NCBI GenBank assembly: GCA_963779055.1
Contig: CAVZWN010000004.1
Location: 310,001-374,000 of the forward strand
Direction of reading: 5' to 3'
DNA: 64,000 nucleotides
Origin: Sulfurimicrobium sp963779055
GTDB lineage: Bacteria > Pseudomonadota > Gammaproteobacteria > Burkholderiales > Sulfuricellaceae
This document shows, in pieces, positions 1 to 7,745 of this stretch (its first letter is position 1; every line of letters begins with the position of its first letter). The translations under genes were made by a program, and so were the position numbers. Below the pieces are notes generated by a model. The model was not told where the DNA came from and searched no databases. It saw only the letters and a list, made by a program, of their open reading frames with translations.

Positions 1-1201
1 GGCGAGCTCCTGTTGCACTACCAGCCCAAGGTGGATTTGCAGAACGGGGCGATGCTCGGGATGGAGGCGCTGTTGCGCTGGCAGCACCCGGAAATGGGCA
101 TGATTTCTCCCGCCAGCTTCATACCGCTGGCGGAGGAAACCGGCCTGATCGTGCCGATCGGTACTTGGGTGCTGCATACCGCCTGCGCCCGGAACAAGGC
201 GTGGCAGGAGGCCGGGTTTGCACCCATCAGCGTTGCCGTAAATCTGTCGGCACGCCAGTTCTGGCAGCAGGACCTGGTCGAGACGGTCAGGGCGGTGCTG
301 AGTGAGACCCGGCTTGACCCTGCCTTCCTTGAACTGGAAATTACCGAAAGCCTGCTGATGCACAATGCCGAAGAGGCAAGTGCCACTTTGAAGAAACTCA
401 AGGCGATGGGGATCCGGCTGTCGATCGACGATTTCGGCACGGGTTATTCCTCGCTTAGTTATCTGAAACGCTTCCCGATAGATACCTTGAAAATCGACCG
501 TTCCTTCGTGCGCGACATTATCAGTGATCCGGATGATGCGGCGATTGCCAAAGCGGTGATTTCCCTGGCCCATGATATGAAATTGAAAGTGGTCGCGGAA
601 GGCGTGGAAACGGAGGAGCAAATGAATTTTCTGCGCCAGCGGAACTGCGATGAAATACAAGGTTACTATTTCAGCCGGCCCATACCGGAAGAAGCGTTCA
701 CCGAACTGCTCAGGGAGGGGCGGTGCCTGCAGGTCAGAGCATCCGGCAAGGGAGCCGGTGAGCGCGTGCTGCTCCTGCTCGACGATGAGGAAAATATACT
801 CTCGTCGCTGCTGCGCCTGCTGCGCCCGGACGACTACACTATTCTCAGGGCGGCCAGCCCCGATGAAGCATTCAAGCCTGCTGTCCGCACATCGGGTCGG
901 CGTGATTCTTTCGGGCCAGCGCCTGCCGGGTATGAGTGGCACTGAATTCCTGCGGCGCGCAAAGCAGCTTTACCCGGAATCTGTGCGCATGGTGCTGTCA
1001 GGTTTCACCGAATTGAAAAGCGTGACCGACGCCATCAACGAGGGATCTGTGTTCAAGTTTCTGACCAAGCCCTGGGATGATGATCAGTTGCGCGAGCAAA
1101 TTCGCGAGGCATTCAGATATTATGAACTGTCCAGCGAAAACGAGCGCCTTGCCAGGGAAGTCATGAAGGCCCGGGAGGCACTTCCCGGCATTCCCTCATG
1201 A
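1..1201 (+). pseudogene. EAL phosphodiesterase-receiver protein, frameshifted and cut by the window edge
   Basis: The reading frame is open from base 1, so the N-terminus lies outside the window. The first ~235 codons form an EAL domain (c-di-GMP-specific phosphodiesterase): MEALLRW, ELEITES, the DDFGTGYSSLSYLK loop and VVAEGVETEEQ are all present. A receiver domain then starts (LLLLDDEENI), but the frame is lost near 874-876. The rest (LLSAHRVGVIL to KFLTKPWDDDQLREQ) continues in the next frame to a stop at 1199-1201, as if one base were inserted. The usual phospho-accepting Asp is also Gly (LSGQRLPGMSG, codon GGC). The frameshift may be sequence error, but the Asp-to-Gly change is independent of it. 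It is first in a line of receiver-containing genes. Confidence 0.7.
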
Positions 1202-1349
1202 TCAAAATCAGCGGGAAGACCAAGTATGAAGAATGAGGTATTTTTCAGCAAAAAATATGCCGGATGTCATTTGCAATGGCTGCCGGGCATCTGGTATAAG
1301 TTTCCATTCGATCTCCCCGGATTCCGTGACTGCTGGAATAACAAAAGTT

Positions 1350-2672
1350 ATGAGTGAAATAGATTCACAGGCATCTTCTCCCAAACCGGCCACTCTCCTT
1401 TTCGTGGACGACGAACCCAATATCCTGAGCGCCCTGCGCCGTTTGTTCCGGCCTCATGGCTACAAAATACATACGGCCGAAGGCGGTGCGCCGGGTCTGG
1501 AACTGCTCGAGCGCGAGCCGGTCGATCTGGTGATTTCCGACATGCGCATGCCCAATATGGACGGCGCCCAGTTTCTCGAACAGGTGCGGCAGAAATGGCC
1601 CGACACCATGCGTATTCTGCTGACCGGCTATGCCGATGTCAGTTCCACCATTGCGGCCATTAACAAGGGTGAGATTTTTCGTTACGTCTCCAAGCCGTGG
1701 AATGACGACGACATCGTCCTGCTGGTCAAGCAGGCGCTGGAACTGAAAAACCTGGCGCTGGAAAAAAAGCGGCTGGAAGAACTGACGCTGCGCCAGAATG
1801 AAGAACTCATGGAGCTGAATGCAAGCCTCGAAGCCAAGGTGCAGGAGCGTACCCAGGAAGTCCGGCAGACCATGGGATTTCTGGAACTGGCCAACAGGAA
1901 ACTGAAAGACGGTTTCATTAACTCGCTCAAGGTATTTTCCAACCTGATCGAACTCAGGGAGCGCAGTCTCGCCGGTCACTCGCGCCGCGTGGCGGATCTG
2001 GCGCGTACGCTGGCCAAGCGCATGAATCTTTCTGACAGCGACGTGAATGATGTTTTCGCCGCCGCCCTGCTGCACGATATCGGCAAGATCGGGCTGCCCG
2101 ACAAGGTGCTGACCAAACCTTTTGCCGTTCTGGCTGGCGAGGAGCGCGAACTGGCGATCCGCCACCCCGCAACCGGCGAGGCCGCACTGATGGGGCTGGA
2201 GCAGCTCCACGGTGCGGCCAGGCTGATCCGGGCTCACCACGAGCGCTGGGACGGCATGGGCTTTCCCGATGGCCTTTCAGGACTGGGCATCCCCATAGGC
2301 GCGCGTATTCTGGCTCTGGCCAATGATTACGATGCTGTTCAGATCGGTACGCTTCTGAGTAAACGGATGACGCAGAGCGAGGCTATCGCTTTTATTATCG
2401 AGGGACGTGGCAAGCGGTACGACCCGCAGGTGGTCGACGTTTTCGCCCCAATGATGGGGGCGGCGAGCGCTGCTGTTGCAGAAGTGAGCGTCAAGTCACC
2501 TCAACTAAAAGTGGGCATGATTCTGTCGCGGGATCTGGTGACCCCGGAGGGCATCATGCTGCTGTCGCGGGATTTTGTCCTGAATGAGGCCATCATCGAG
2601 CAGGTTCACAGTTTTGAGAGATCTTCAGGGCGAACCTTGACTATCCATATTCATGCCGGGAAAGGGGAATAA
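1350..2672 (+). CDS. Response regulator with HD-GYP c-di-GMP phosphodiesterase domain
   Basis: A 440-residue protein. A receiver domain (residues ~14-130) has its acidic pocket at LLFVDDEP, phospho-acceptor D64 in ISDMRMP and the Lys in YVSKPWND. A coiled coil (~132-190) leads to an HD-GYP domain (~195-370) with H210, the HD pair in LLHDIGKIGLP and HHERWDGMGFPDGL; the signature Tyr is Phe. HD-GYP domains hydrolyse c-di-GMP to pGpG or GMP using a metal centre, and those ligands are present, so it is probably active. The ATG at 1350 is preferred because homology to receivers starts just after it; an in-frame ATG at 1233 would add 39 unconvincing residues. It is followed 3 nt later by another receiver gene. 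Cytosolic; no membrane segment. Confidence 0.85.
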   Translation: MSEIDSQASSPKPATLLFVDDEPNILSALRRLFRPHGYKIHTAEGGAPGLELLEREPVDLVISDMRMPNMDGAQFLEQVRQKWPDTMRILLTGYADVSSTIAAINKGEIFRYVSKPWNDDDIVLLVKQALELKNLALEKKRLEELTLRQNEELMELNASLEAKVQERTQEVRQTMGFLELANRKLKDGFINSLKVFSNLIELRERSLAGHSRRVADLARTLAKRMNLSDSDVNDVFAAALLHDIGKIGLPDKVLTKPFAVLAGEERELAIRHPATGEAALMGLEQLHGAARLIRAHHERWDGMGFPDGLSGLGIPIGARILALANDYDAVQIGTLLSKRMTQSEAIAFIIEGRGKRYDPQVVDVFAPMMGAASAAVAEVSVKSPQLKVGMILSRDLVTPEGIMLLSRDFVLNEAIIEQVHSFERSSGRTLTIHIHAGKGE

Positions 2673-2675
2673 TTC

Positions 2676-3227
2676 ATGTATCGCATCATGCTGGTGGATG
2701 ACGAGGAAAATATCCTCAAGGCGTTGCGCCGATTATTGACGATTACGCCCTGTGTGTACGACGGGATCGAGTACAAGATCAGGGTCGAGAGTTTTTCAAC
2801 GGCCGACGAGGCGCTGGAATTCGCGCGCCACAATGCGGTGGATCTGGTGCTTTCGGATTACCGCATGCCGCGCAAGGATGGCGTGACCTTCCTCAAGGAA
2901 TTCAAGGAAATTCAGCCCAACGCGGCGCGCCTGATTCTGTCTGGGTACGCTGATCTCAATGCCGTGATCGGCGCTATCAACGAAGCCCAGATCTACCGTT
3001 TTATCAATAAGCCGTGGAACGATTATGAGCTGGTGTCGAGCATTGCCCAGGCGCTGGCCTATCGAAACCTGGGGCTGGAAAATCAGCATCTGGCCGACCA
3101 GGCTCGTCTCGATAATGGCGCCATGAGCCCGCAGGAACTGGAGCGCAAACGCCTTGAAGAACAGGAGCCGGGGATTACCAATGTCCACTGGGGCCCGGAC
3201 GGGTCGGTGATTTTTGATGATATGTAA
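2676..3227 (+). CDS. Stand-alone response regulator receiver protein
   Basis: A 183-residue protein with one receiver domain (~2-130): MLVDDEEN, phospho-acceptor D61 in LVLSDYRMP, and the conserved Lys in FINKPWND. It has no recognisable DNA-binding or enzymatic output domain; the last ~50 residues are charged and end in TNVHWGPDGSVIFDDM, a tail I do not recognise. The receiver closely resembles those of its neighbours (the LSGYADLNAVIGAINE and KPWND stretches recur), suggesting duplication within the cluster. A good ribosome site (AAAGGGG) lies ~10 nt before the ATG. It could be a phosphate sink, a phosphorelay intermediate or a protein-binding output. Confidence 0.85.
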   Translation: MYRIMLVDDEENILKALRRLLTITPCVYDGIEYKIRVESFSTADEALEFARHNAVDLVLSDYRMPRKDGVTFLKEFKEIQPNAARLILSGYADLNAVIGAINEAQIYRFINKPWNDYELVSSIAQALAYRNLGLENQHLADQARLDNGAMSPQELERKRLEEQEPGITNVHWGPDGSVIFDDM

Positions 3228-3249
3228 GAGGCTGGGCGCCAATCCTGTG

Positions 3250-3337
3250 GTCATTGCGCGCATAGCGAAGCAATTTTTTCATGCGGCTATGACAGCCGGT
3301 AACGAGATTGCTTCGTCACTGCGCGCCCCGCAATGAC
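3250..3337. repeat. Imperfect inverted repeat, dispersed-repeat type
   Basis: The left arm (3250-3274) begins GTCATTGCGCGCATAGCGAA and ends AAGCAAT. The right arm (3307-3337) is its imperfect complement, starting ATTGCTTCGTCACTGCGCGC and ending GCAATGAC. The arms are separated by ~32 nt. The GTCATTGCG...GAAGCAAT palindrome resembles short dispersed intergenic repeats known from many proteobacteria. It fills the 137-nt gap between the receiver gene and the GTPase gene and could fold as an RNA hairpin, but there is no T-tract. Confidence 0.7.
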
Positions 3338-3364
3338 GGATTCAACAGCACCGCCCGGAAAACC

Positions 3365-4009
3365 ATGCCTGAATTCGACCCGCAAACCAGCAAGCTGACC
3401 TTCAAGCTGGTCTACTATGGCCCGGCGCAAGGCGGCAAGACGACCAATCTGATGAAACTTCATGATTTGCTCGCGCCGGACATGAAGGGCGAGATCATGA
3501 CGCTGGAAACCCAGAATGACCGCACCCTGTTTTTCGATCTGCTGCCGCTGGGCTTTCGCGCGCCTTCCGGCCTGCTGGTGAAATTCCGTCTTTTTACCGT
3601 GCCCGGCCAGGTGGCGCATGACGGCACGCGCAAGGCGGTGCTGTCGCGCGCCGATGGGGTGGTATTCGTGGCCGACTCACAGAAAACCCAGACTGTTAAT
3701 AATGGCGAATCTTTCCAGAATCTGGCAGATAACGTTGCGAGAGTCGGGCTTGATTTCGAAAAACTGCCGCTGGTGGTTCAATTCAACAAGCGCGATCTTC
3801 CCAACATCCTGAGCGAGGAGGAAATCAGGCAGCGCTGGTCGTCCGCACCGTGGCCCCTGCTGTTTTCATCTGCACTGGATGGCTCGGGTGTGCGAGAAAC
3901 CTTTGCTGCGCTGCTGCGCGAAGTGTACCGGGCGTGTAACGCAGAATCCGGTTTGCAGGATCGGCATGGTCTGGATGAAGAAGCATTCGTCAAAGGCGCC
4001 ATGGGATGA
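3365..4009 (+). CDS. MglA-like small Ras-superfamily GTPase
   Basis: A 214-residue GTPase. The P-loop is GPAQGGKT (19-26), NKRD (141-144) is the guanine-specificity motif, and the Walker B-like G3 motif is TVPGQ (78-82) instead of DxxGQ. That Thr-for-Asp substitution is the hallmark of the MglA family, which sets the leading pole for type IV pili and gliding machinery in Myxococcus. The following ADGVVFVADSQ stretch also fits MglA. The start at 3365 (MPEFDPQ) is preferred; an upstream start would translate the palindromic repeat. It overlaps the histidine kinase by 4 nt (ATGA), so the two are translationally coupled. No MglB/roadblock GAP gene is visible in the window. Likely cytosolic, acting on the downstream motor ATPase (inference). 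Confidence 0.85.
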   Translation: MPEFDPQTSKLTFKLVYYGPAQGGKTTNLMKLHDLLAPDMKGEIMTLETQNDRTLFFDLLPLGFRAPSGLLVKFRLFTVPGQVAHDGTRKAVLSRADGVVFVADSQKTQTVNNGESFQNLADNVARVGLDFEKLPLVVQFNKRDLPNILSEEEIRQRWSSAPWPLLFSSALDGSGVRETFAALLREVYRACNAESGLQDRHGLDEEAFVKGAMG

Positions 4010-5223
4010 GCGATCATCTGCCGGTCCCATCCTTTGATCGCGAGCTGGGCTTTGCGGAACTGCTTGCCGATATTCCGCGTGAGCGCCTGCAAAAAGCACT
4101 GGTACTGCTGCTGGGCGGCGCATTCCGCCTTGTGGATGAGCGCGGAAACCTGCTGATCGGGGCTGCCGCAGCTCCGGAACAGGCCAGAAGGATGCCGGTG
4201 GTACTCGAACTCGAACCGGTCGGCTATCTGGAATGTGCGGGTGCGGATGATTCAAGAATGCAGAGCGCCGTGGCGCTGCTGGAACTGTTGCTGCGCGGTG
4301 CGGCACGCTACAAAATGGCTTCCGGACTGCATATCGAGTCTGTCCAGGCGGACTATGAAACCCTGAAGCGCAAGCATGCCGCGCTTGAAGAATCCGAGAC
4401 GCGTTTCAAAGCCCTTTCAGAGCAACTGGAATTGCGCGTGCAGGAGCAGGTCCGGGCACTGGAAGAAGCCAGCCGCCAGCTTTATCAGGCAGAAAAGATG
4501 GCATCGGTTGGGCGCCTCGCCGCAGGTGTGGCACATGAGATCAACAATCCCATCGGTTTCGTGCGCAGCAATCTTTCCACGGCCCAGGCTTACGTTAAAA
4601 AAATTGCTGTTCTGGACGAGATGGTCAAGTCGGGGCAGCCAGTGACCCAGCACTGGAAAGCGCTGGATATGGATTTTGTTCTGGAAGACTTTGCCGAACT
4701 GATCAAGGAAAGCATTGCCGGCATTGACCGCGTGGCCCGTATCGTTGCCGATCTCAAGGGCTTTTCCAACGTGGATCGCGGCGAAGAAGAAATGGCGGAC
4801 ATCAACGACTGCCTGCGTCAGGCCTGCCAGGTTGTTGACGGGCATTTGCCGCCAGGCGTCCGGCTGGTTCAGGAACTGGGTGAAATTCCCCGCATTCTGT
4901 GTTTGCCCGGCTATCTCAATCAGGCCTTCCTGAATGTGCTGGAAAACGCATTGCTGGCCCTTGTCGATGGCGGGGAGGTGAAGGTCCGGTCGGAACGGGA
5001 TGGTGACGAAATCCTGATTACCATCAATGATAATGGCTGCGGTATGTCTGAAGATGCCATGAGGCAGGCTTTCGAGCCTTTTTTTACCACGCGGGACGTA
5101 GGGCTGGGAACGGGTTTGGGGCTCACCGTGGTCCGTGATATCGTTCAGGTTCATGGCGGCAGGGTGTCGATTGAAAGCCAGCCCAATGCGGGCACCACTG
5201 TCACGATTCGATTACCTGTGTAA
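4006..5223 (+). CDS. Soluble sensor histidine kinase
   Basis: A 405-residue kinase without membrane segments. Residues 1-110 form a sensor-like region I cannot assign to a family. A coiled coil (~112-165) follows, then a HisKA domain with H177 in AAGVAHEINNPIGF. The ATPase domain has its N box around LNVLENALLAL, the G1 box DNGCGMS, the F box FEPFFTTR and the G2 box GLGTGLGLTVV. All catalytic boxes are intact. It overlaps the MglA-like gene by 4 nt and ends 11 nt before the receiver-ATPase gene. It is therefore the obvious phosphodonor for the receiver domains of this cluster. Confidence 0.88.
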   Translation: MSDHLPVPSFDRELGFAELLADIPRERLQKALVLLLGGAFRLVDERGNLLIGAAAAPEQARRMPVVLELEPVGYLECAGADDSRMQSAVALLELLLRGAARYKMASGLHIESVQADYETLKRKHAALEESETRFKALSEQLELRVQEQVRALEEASRQLYQAEKMASVGRLAAGVAHEINNPIGFVRSNLSTAQAYVKKIAVLDEMVKSGQPVTQHWKALDMDFVLEDFAELIKESIAGIDRVARIVADLKGFSNVDRGEEEMADINDCLRQACQVVDGHLPPGVRLVQELGEIPRILCLPGYLNQAFLNVLENALLALVDGGEVKVRSERDGDEILITINDNGCGMSEDAMRQAFEPFFTTRDVGLGTGLGLTVVRDIVQVHGGRVSIESQPNAGTTVTIRLPV

Positions 5224-5234
5224 GCAGGACAAAA

Positions 5235-7469
5235 ATGCCGAATTACGCTTCTTTATTCACGGGTGCGCCCGCCGAGGAAAGCACTTCCCGGCCGGCACCG
5301 GCACAGCAATATCGTCTCCTCCTGGTGGATGACGAACCCAATGTGCTCAAGGCCCTGCAGCGCGTGTTCCGTCAGGAAAACTACCTCGTCGCCACAGCAT
5401 CCAATGCGGGCGAGGCACTGCAACTGATGGGGCAAGGCGCATTCCATCTGGTGATCAGCGATTACATGATGCCTGGCATCACTGGCGCCGAATTTCTCAA
5501 GCAAGTCAAATCGCTCTATCCTGAAACCATCCGCATCATGTTGACCGGCCACGCAGATACCGGTGCGGTGATGGGTGCGGTCAACGATGGCGCTGTTTAC
5601 AAGTTCATTCTCAAACCGTGGAATGACGATGACCTGCGTATTACCGTGGCGCTGGCGCTGGAGCAGTTCGACCTGATCAGGAAAAATCGCATCCTGCAGC
5701 AGGATAACAGCAATAAATCCAAAGAAATCAGTGCGCTATCCAGGATTGCGGTATCCAACCGCAGCCAGCTGGCCATCATGCTGAACAAGCATGGTTTGCT
5801 GAATTCCAATCAGGTCCAGGAGCTGCATCGCTTGCAACAGGCGCACAGGGAGCCGGTGATCAAGCTGATGCTCGACAAGGGCTGGGTGGAAGAGAAAGAC
5901 GTACATCGCCTGTTGCACAAGGAGCTGCTGTTCGAAGAGGTTTCGCTGGCGGAATTCCAGGTCGATCAGGCCCTTGCGGACCTGATCCCGCACAGTTTCT
6001 GCGAGCGTCAGCTGGTTGTGCCTCTGAAACTCGAGGGGCGGCGCATGATGCTGGCGGTCGCCGATCCGCTCGATGCCGGGCTGATGGATGACCTGCGCTT
6101 TACCTCCGGACTGGATATCAATGCGGTGCTGGCTGACGTAGCCTCGATCAGGGCCAAAATCGTGGAGGTATATGGCGATCAGGATGAAATCAATTTCGAT
6201 GCGCTCGAAACCCTGGTGTCCAGCACGGATCCCTATGAAGGGATAGAGGTTGTCATCGAGGATGACGAGGAAAATGTTTCACTGGAAGAATTGTTGCGTG
6301 GCACGGAGGAGCCCCCCGCAATTCGCCTGGTGAATGCGGTTATTCTCGAAGCCATCCGGCTCGGAGCGTCAGATATCCACATCCAGCCACGTACCAAGAG
6401 CGTGGTGGTGCGTCTCAGGATCGATGGCGTGCTGGTGGACAAGATCCAGATCCCACATCAATTGCACCAGTCGCTGGTGTCACGTCTCAAGGTCATGTCC
6501 GAGCTGGACATTTCCGAGCGCCGCCGTCCGCAGGATGGGCGCCTGATGGTAAAAACGCCGCTGCGCGTGGTGGACCTGCGGATTTCCACCTTGCCGACGA
6601 TCAACGGCGAGAAGGTGGTGATGCGCATCCTGGATCGTAATGCCGCCGTGCACAGCCTGGCCGGACTGGGTTTTGGCCCGCAAGCCCTGCAGCAGATACT
6701 GGACATGGTGGATAAACCACAGGGCATCATTCTCGCCACGGGTCCGACCGGTTCGGGCAAGACCACGACCCTGTATTCACTGTTGCAGCATAATGCCACG
6801 CCGTCCAAGAACTACGTCACCATCGAGGATCCGGTGGAATATTACCTCGACATGGCAGGTCAGGTGCTGATCAAGGAAAAGATCGGCCTGACCTTTCCGG
6901 TGATCCTGCGCTCCATTTTGCGCCAGGACCCGGACGTCATCCTGCTGGGCGAGATCCGCGACTTCGAGACCGCCGAGGTGGCTTTCCATGCGGCGCTCAC
7001 CGGCCATCAGGTATTTTCCACCCTGCATACCAATTCAGCCATCGCAACCGTTTCCCGCCTGCTGGACCTCGGCCTCAAGCCCTACGTGATTGCTACCGCG
7101 CTGCAGGGCATTATCGCCCAGCGACTGGTAAGAAAAATTTGCACGCATTGTCGTGAACCCGTCGAGCCCGATGCTCAACTTCTTTCCCGCCTGGGCAAGC
7201 CATTCCAGCGCGAGGGCTTGCAGGTTTTCAGGGGCAAGGGCTGCCCGGAATGCCATGACAGCGGTTACAAGGGACGGCTGGGGATATATGAAGTGCTGAC
7301 ACTGAACGAACAGTTGAGCCACCTCATTAGCACCGGCGCCAGCCTGCTGGAGGTGAACCAGGCCGCGCGACAGGGCGGGCTTTCCACCCTGATTGACGAT
7401 GCGTGCGACAAGGTGCATCAGGGACTGACGACACCGGAAGAAATCCTGCGCGTGCTGGGGCCTCAGTAA
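5235..7469 (+). CDS. Receiver domain-PilB/GspE-type motor ATPase fusion
   Basis: A 744-residue fusion. The receiver (~26-145) has DDEP, D76 in ISDYMMP and the Lys of ILKPWND. A tandem MshEN-like region (~175-315) follows, then a type II secretion/type IV pilus assembly ATPase (~360-744): Walker A GPTGSGKT (503-510), Walker B DVILLGEIRD (567-576), the His box STLHTN and a zinc-binding Cys set (C636, C639, C670, C673). PilB/GspE/MshE hexamers power pilin or pseudopilin assembly, and MshEN domains can bind c-di-GMP. Here the first MshEN motif is degenerate (QLAIMLNKHG instead of RLGxxL..xG), so ligand binding is uncertain. A receiver on this ATPase implies control of motor activity or localisation by phosphorylation. 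No pilin, platform or secretin gene is nearby. Confidence 0.88.
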   Translation: MPNYASLFTGAPAEESTSRPAPAQQYRLLLVDDEPNVLKALQRVFRQENYLVATASNAGEALQLMGQGAFHLVISDYMMPGITGAEFLKQVKSLYPETIRIMLTGHADTGAVMGAVNDGAVYKFILKPWNDDDLRITVALALEQFDLIRKNRILQQDNSNKSKEISALSRIAVSNRSQLAIMLNKHGLLNSNQVQELHRLQQAHREPVIKLMLDKGWVEEKDVHRLLHKELLFEEVSLAEFQVDQALADLIPHSFCERQLVVPLKLEGRRMMLAVADPLDAGLMDDLRFTSGLDINAVLADVASIRAKIVEVYGDQDEINFDALETLVSSTDPYEGIEVVIEDDEENVSLEELLRGTEEPPAIRLVNAVILEAIRLGASDIHIQPRTKSVVVRLRIDGVLVDKIQIPHQLHQSLVSRLKVMSELDISERRRPQDGRLMVKTPLRVVDLRISTLPTINGEKVVMRILDRNAAVHSLAGLGFGPQALQQILDMVDKPQGIILATGPTGSGKTTTLYSLLQHNATPSKNYVTIEDPVEYYLDMAGQVLIKEKIGLTFPVILRSILRQDPDVILLGEIRDFETAEVAFHAALTGHQVFSTLHTNSAIATVSRLLDLGLKPYVIATALQGIIAQRLVRKICTHCREPVEPDAQLLSRLGKPFQREGLQVFRGKGCPECHDSGYKGRLGIYEVLTLNEQLSHLISTGASLLEVNQAARQGGLSTLIDDACDKVHQGLTTPEEILRVLGPQ

Positions 7470-7745
7470 CCCAATAGTAGCCCGAGTCGCCATACAATGG
7501 GCGCGTTTGATATTGAATACACTACCAAAACGATTCTGTCATTTTCAATTACTGGCAACTCTTCACGCCTAAGCGCTGCGGCGAATCTCTTATCAAGTAT
7601 AATTTTCACGTTTTTGGTACTTCTCCTCATGGATACCCTTAGCCACCAACTCCCCGTCCAAACTACAGCACCTGGCAACATTACCGCCACAATTTAACCA
7701 AAATCAAAAATAAATTGGCGCAAGTTATTGTAATCACATGAAAGC

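Noticed and set aside
7497..7697. Open frame of 66 codons before mutS
   Set aside because: No ribosome site, no recognisable motif and AT-rich composition; best read as intergenic sequence.
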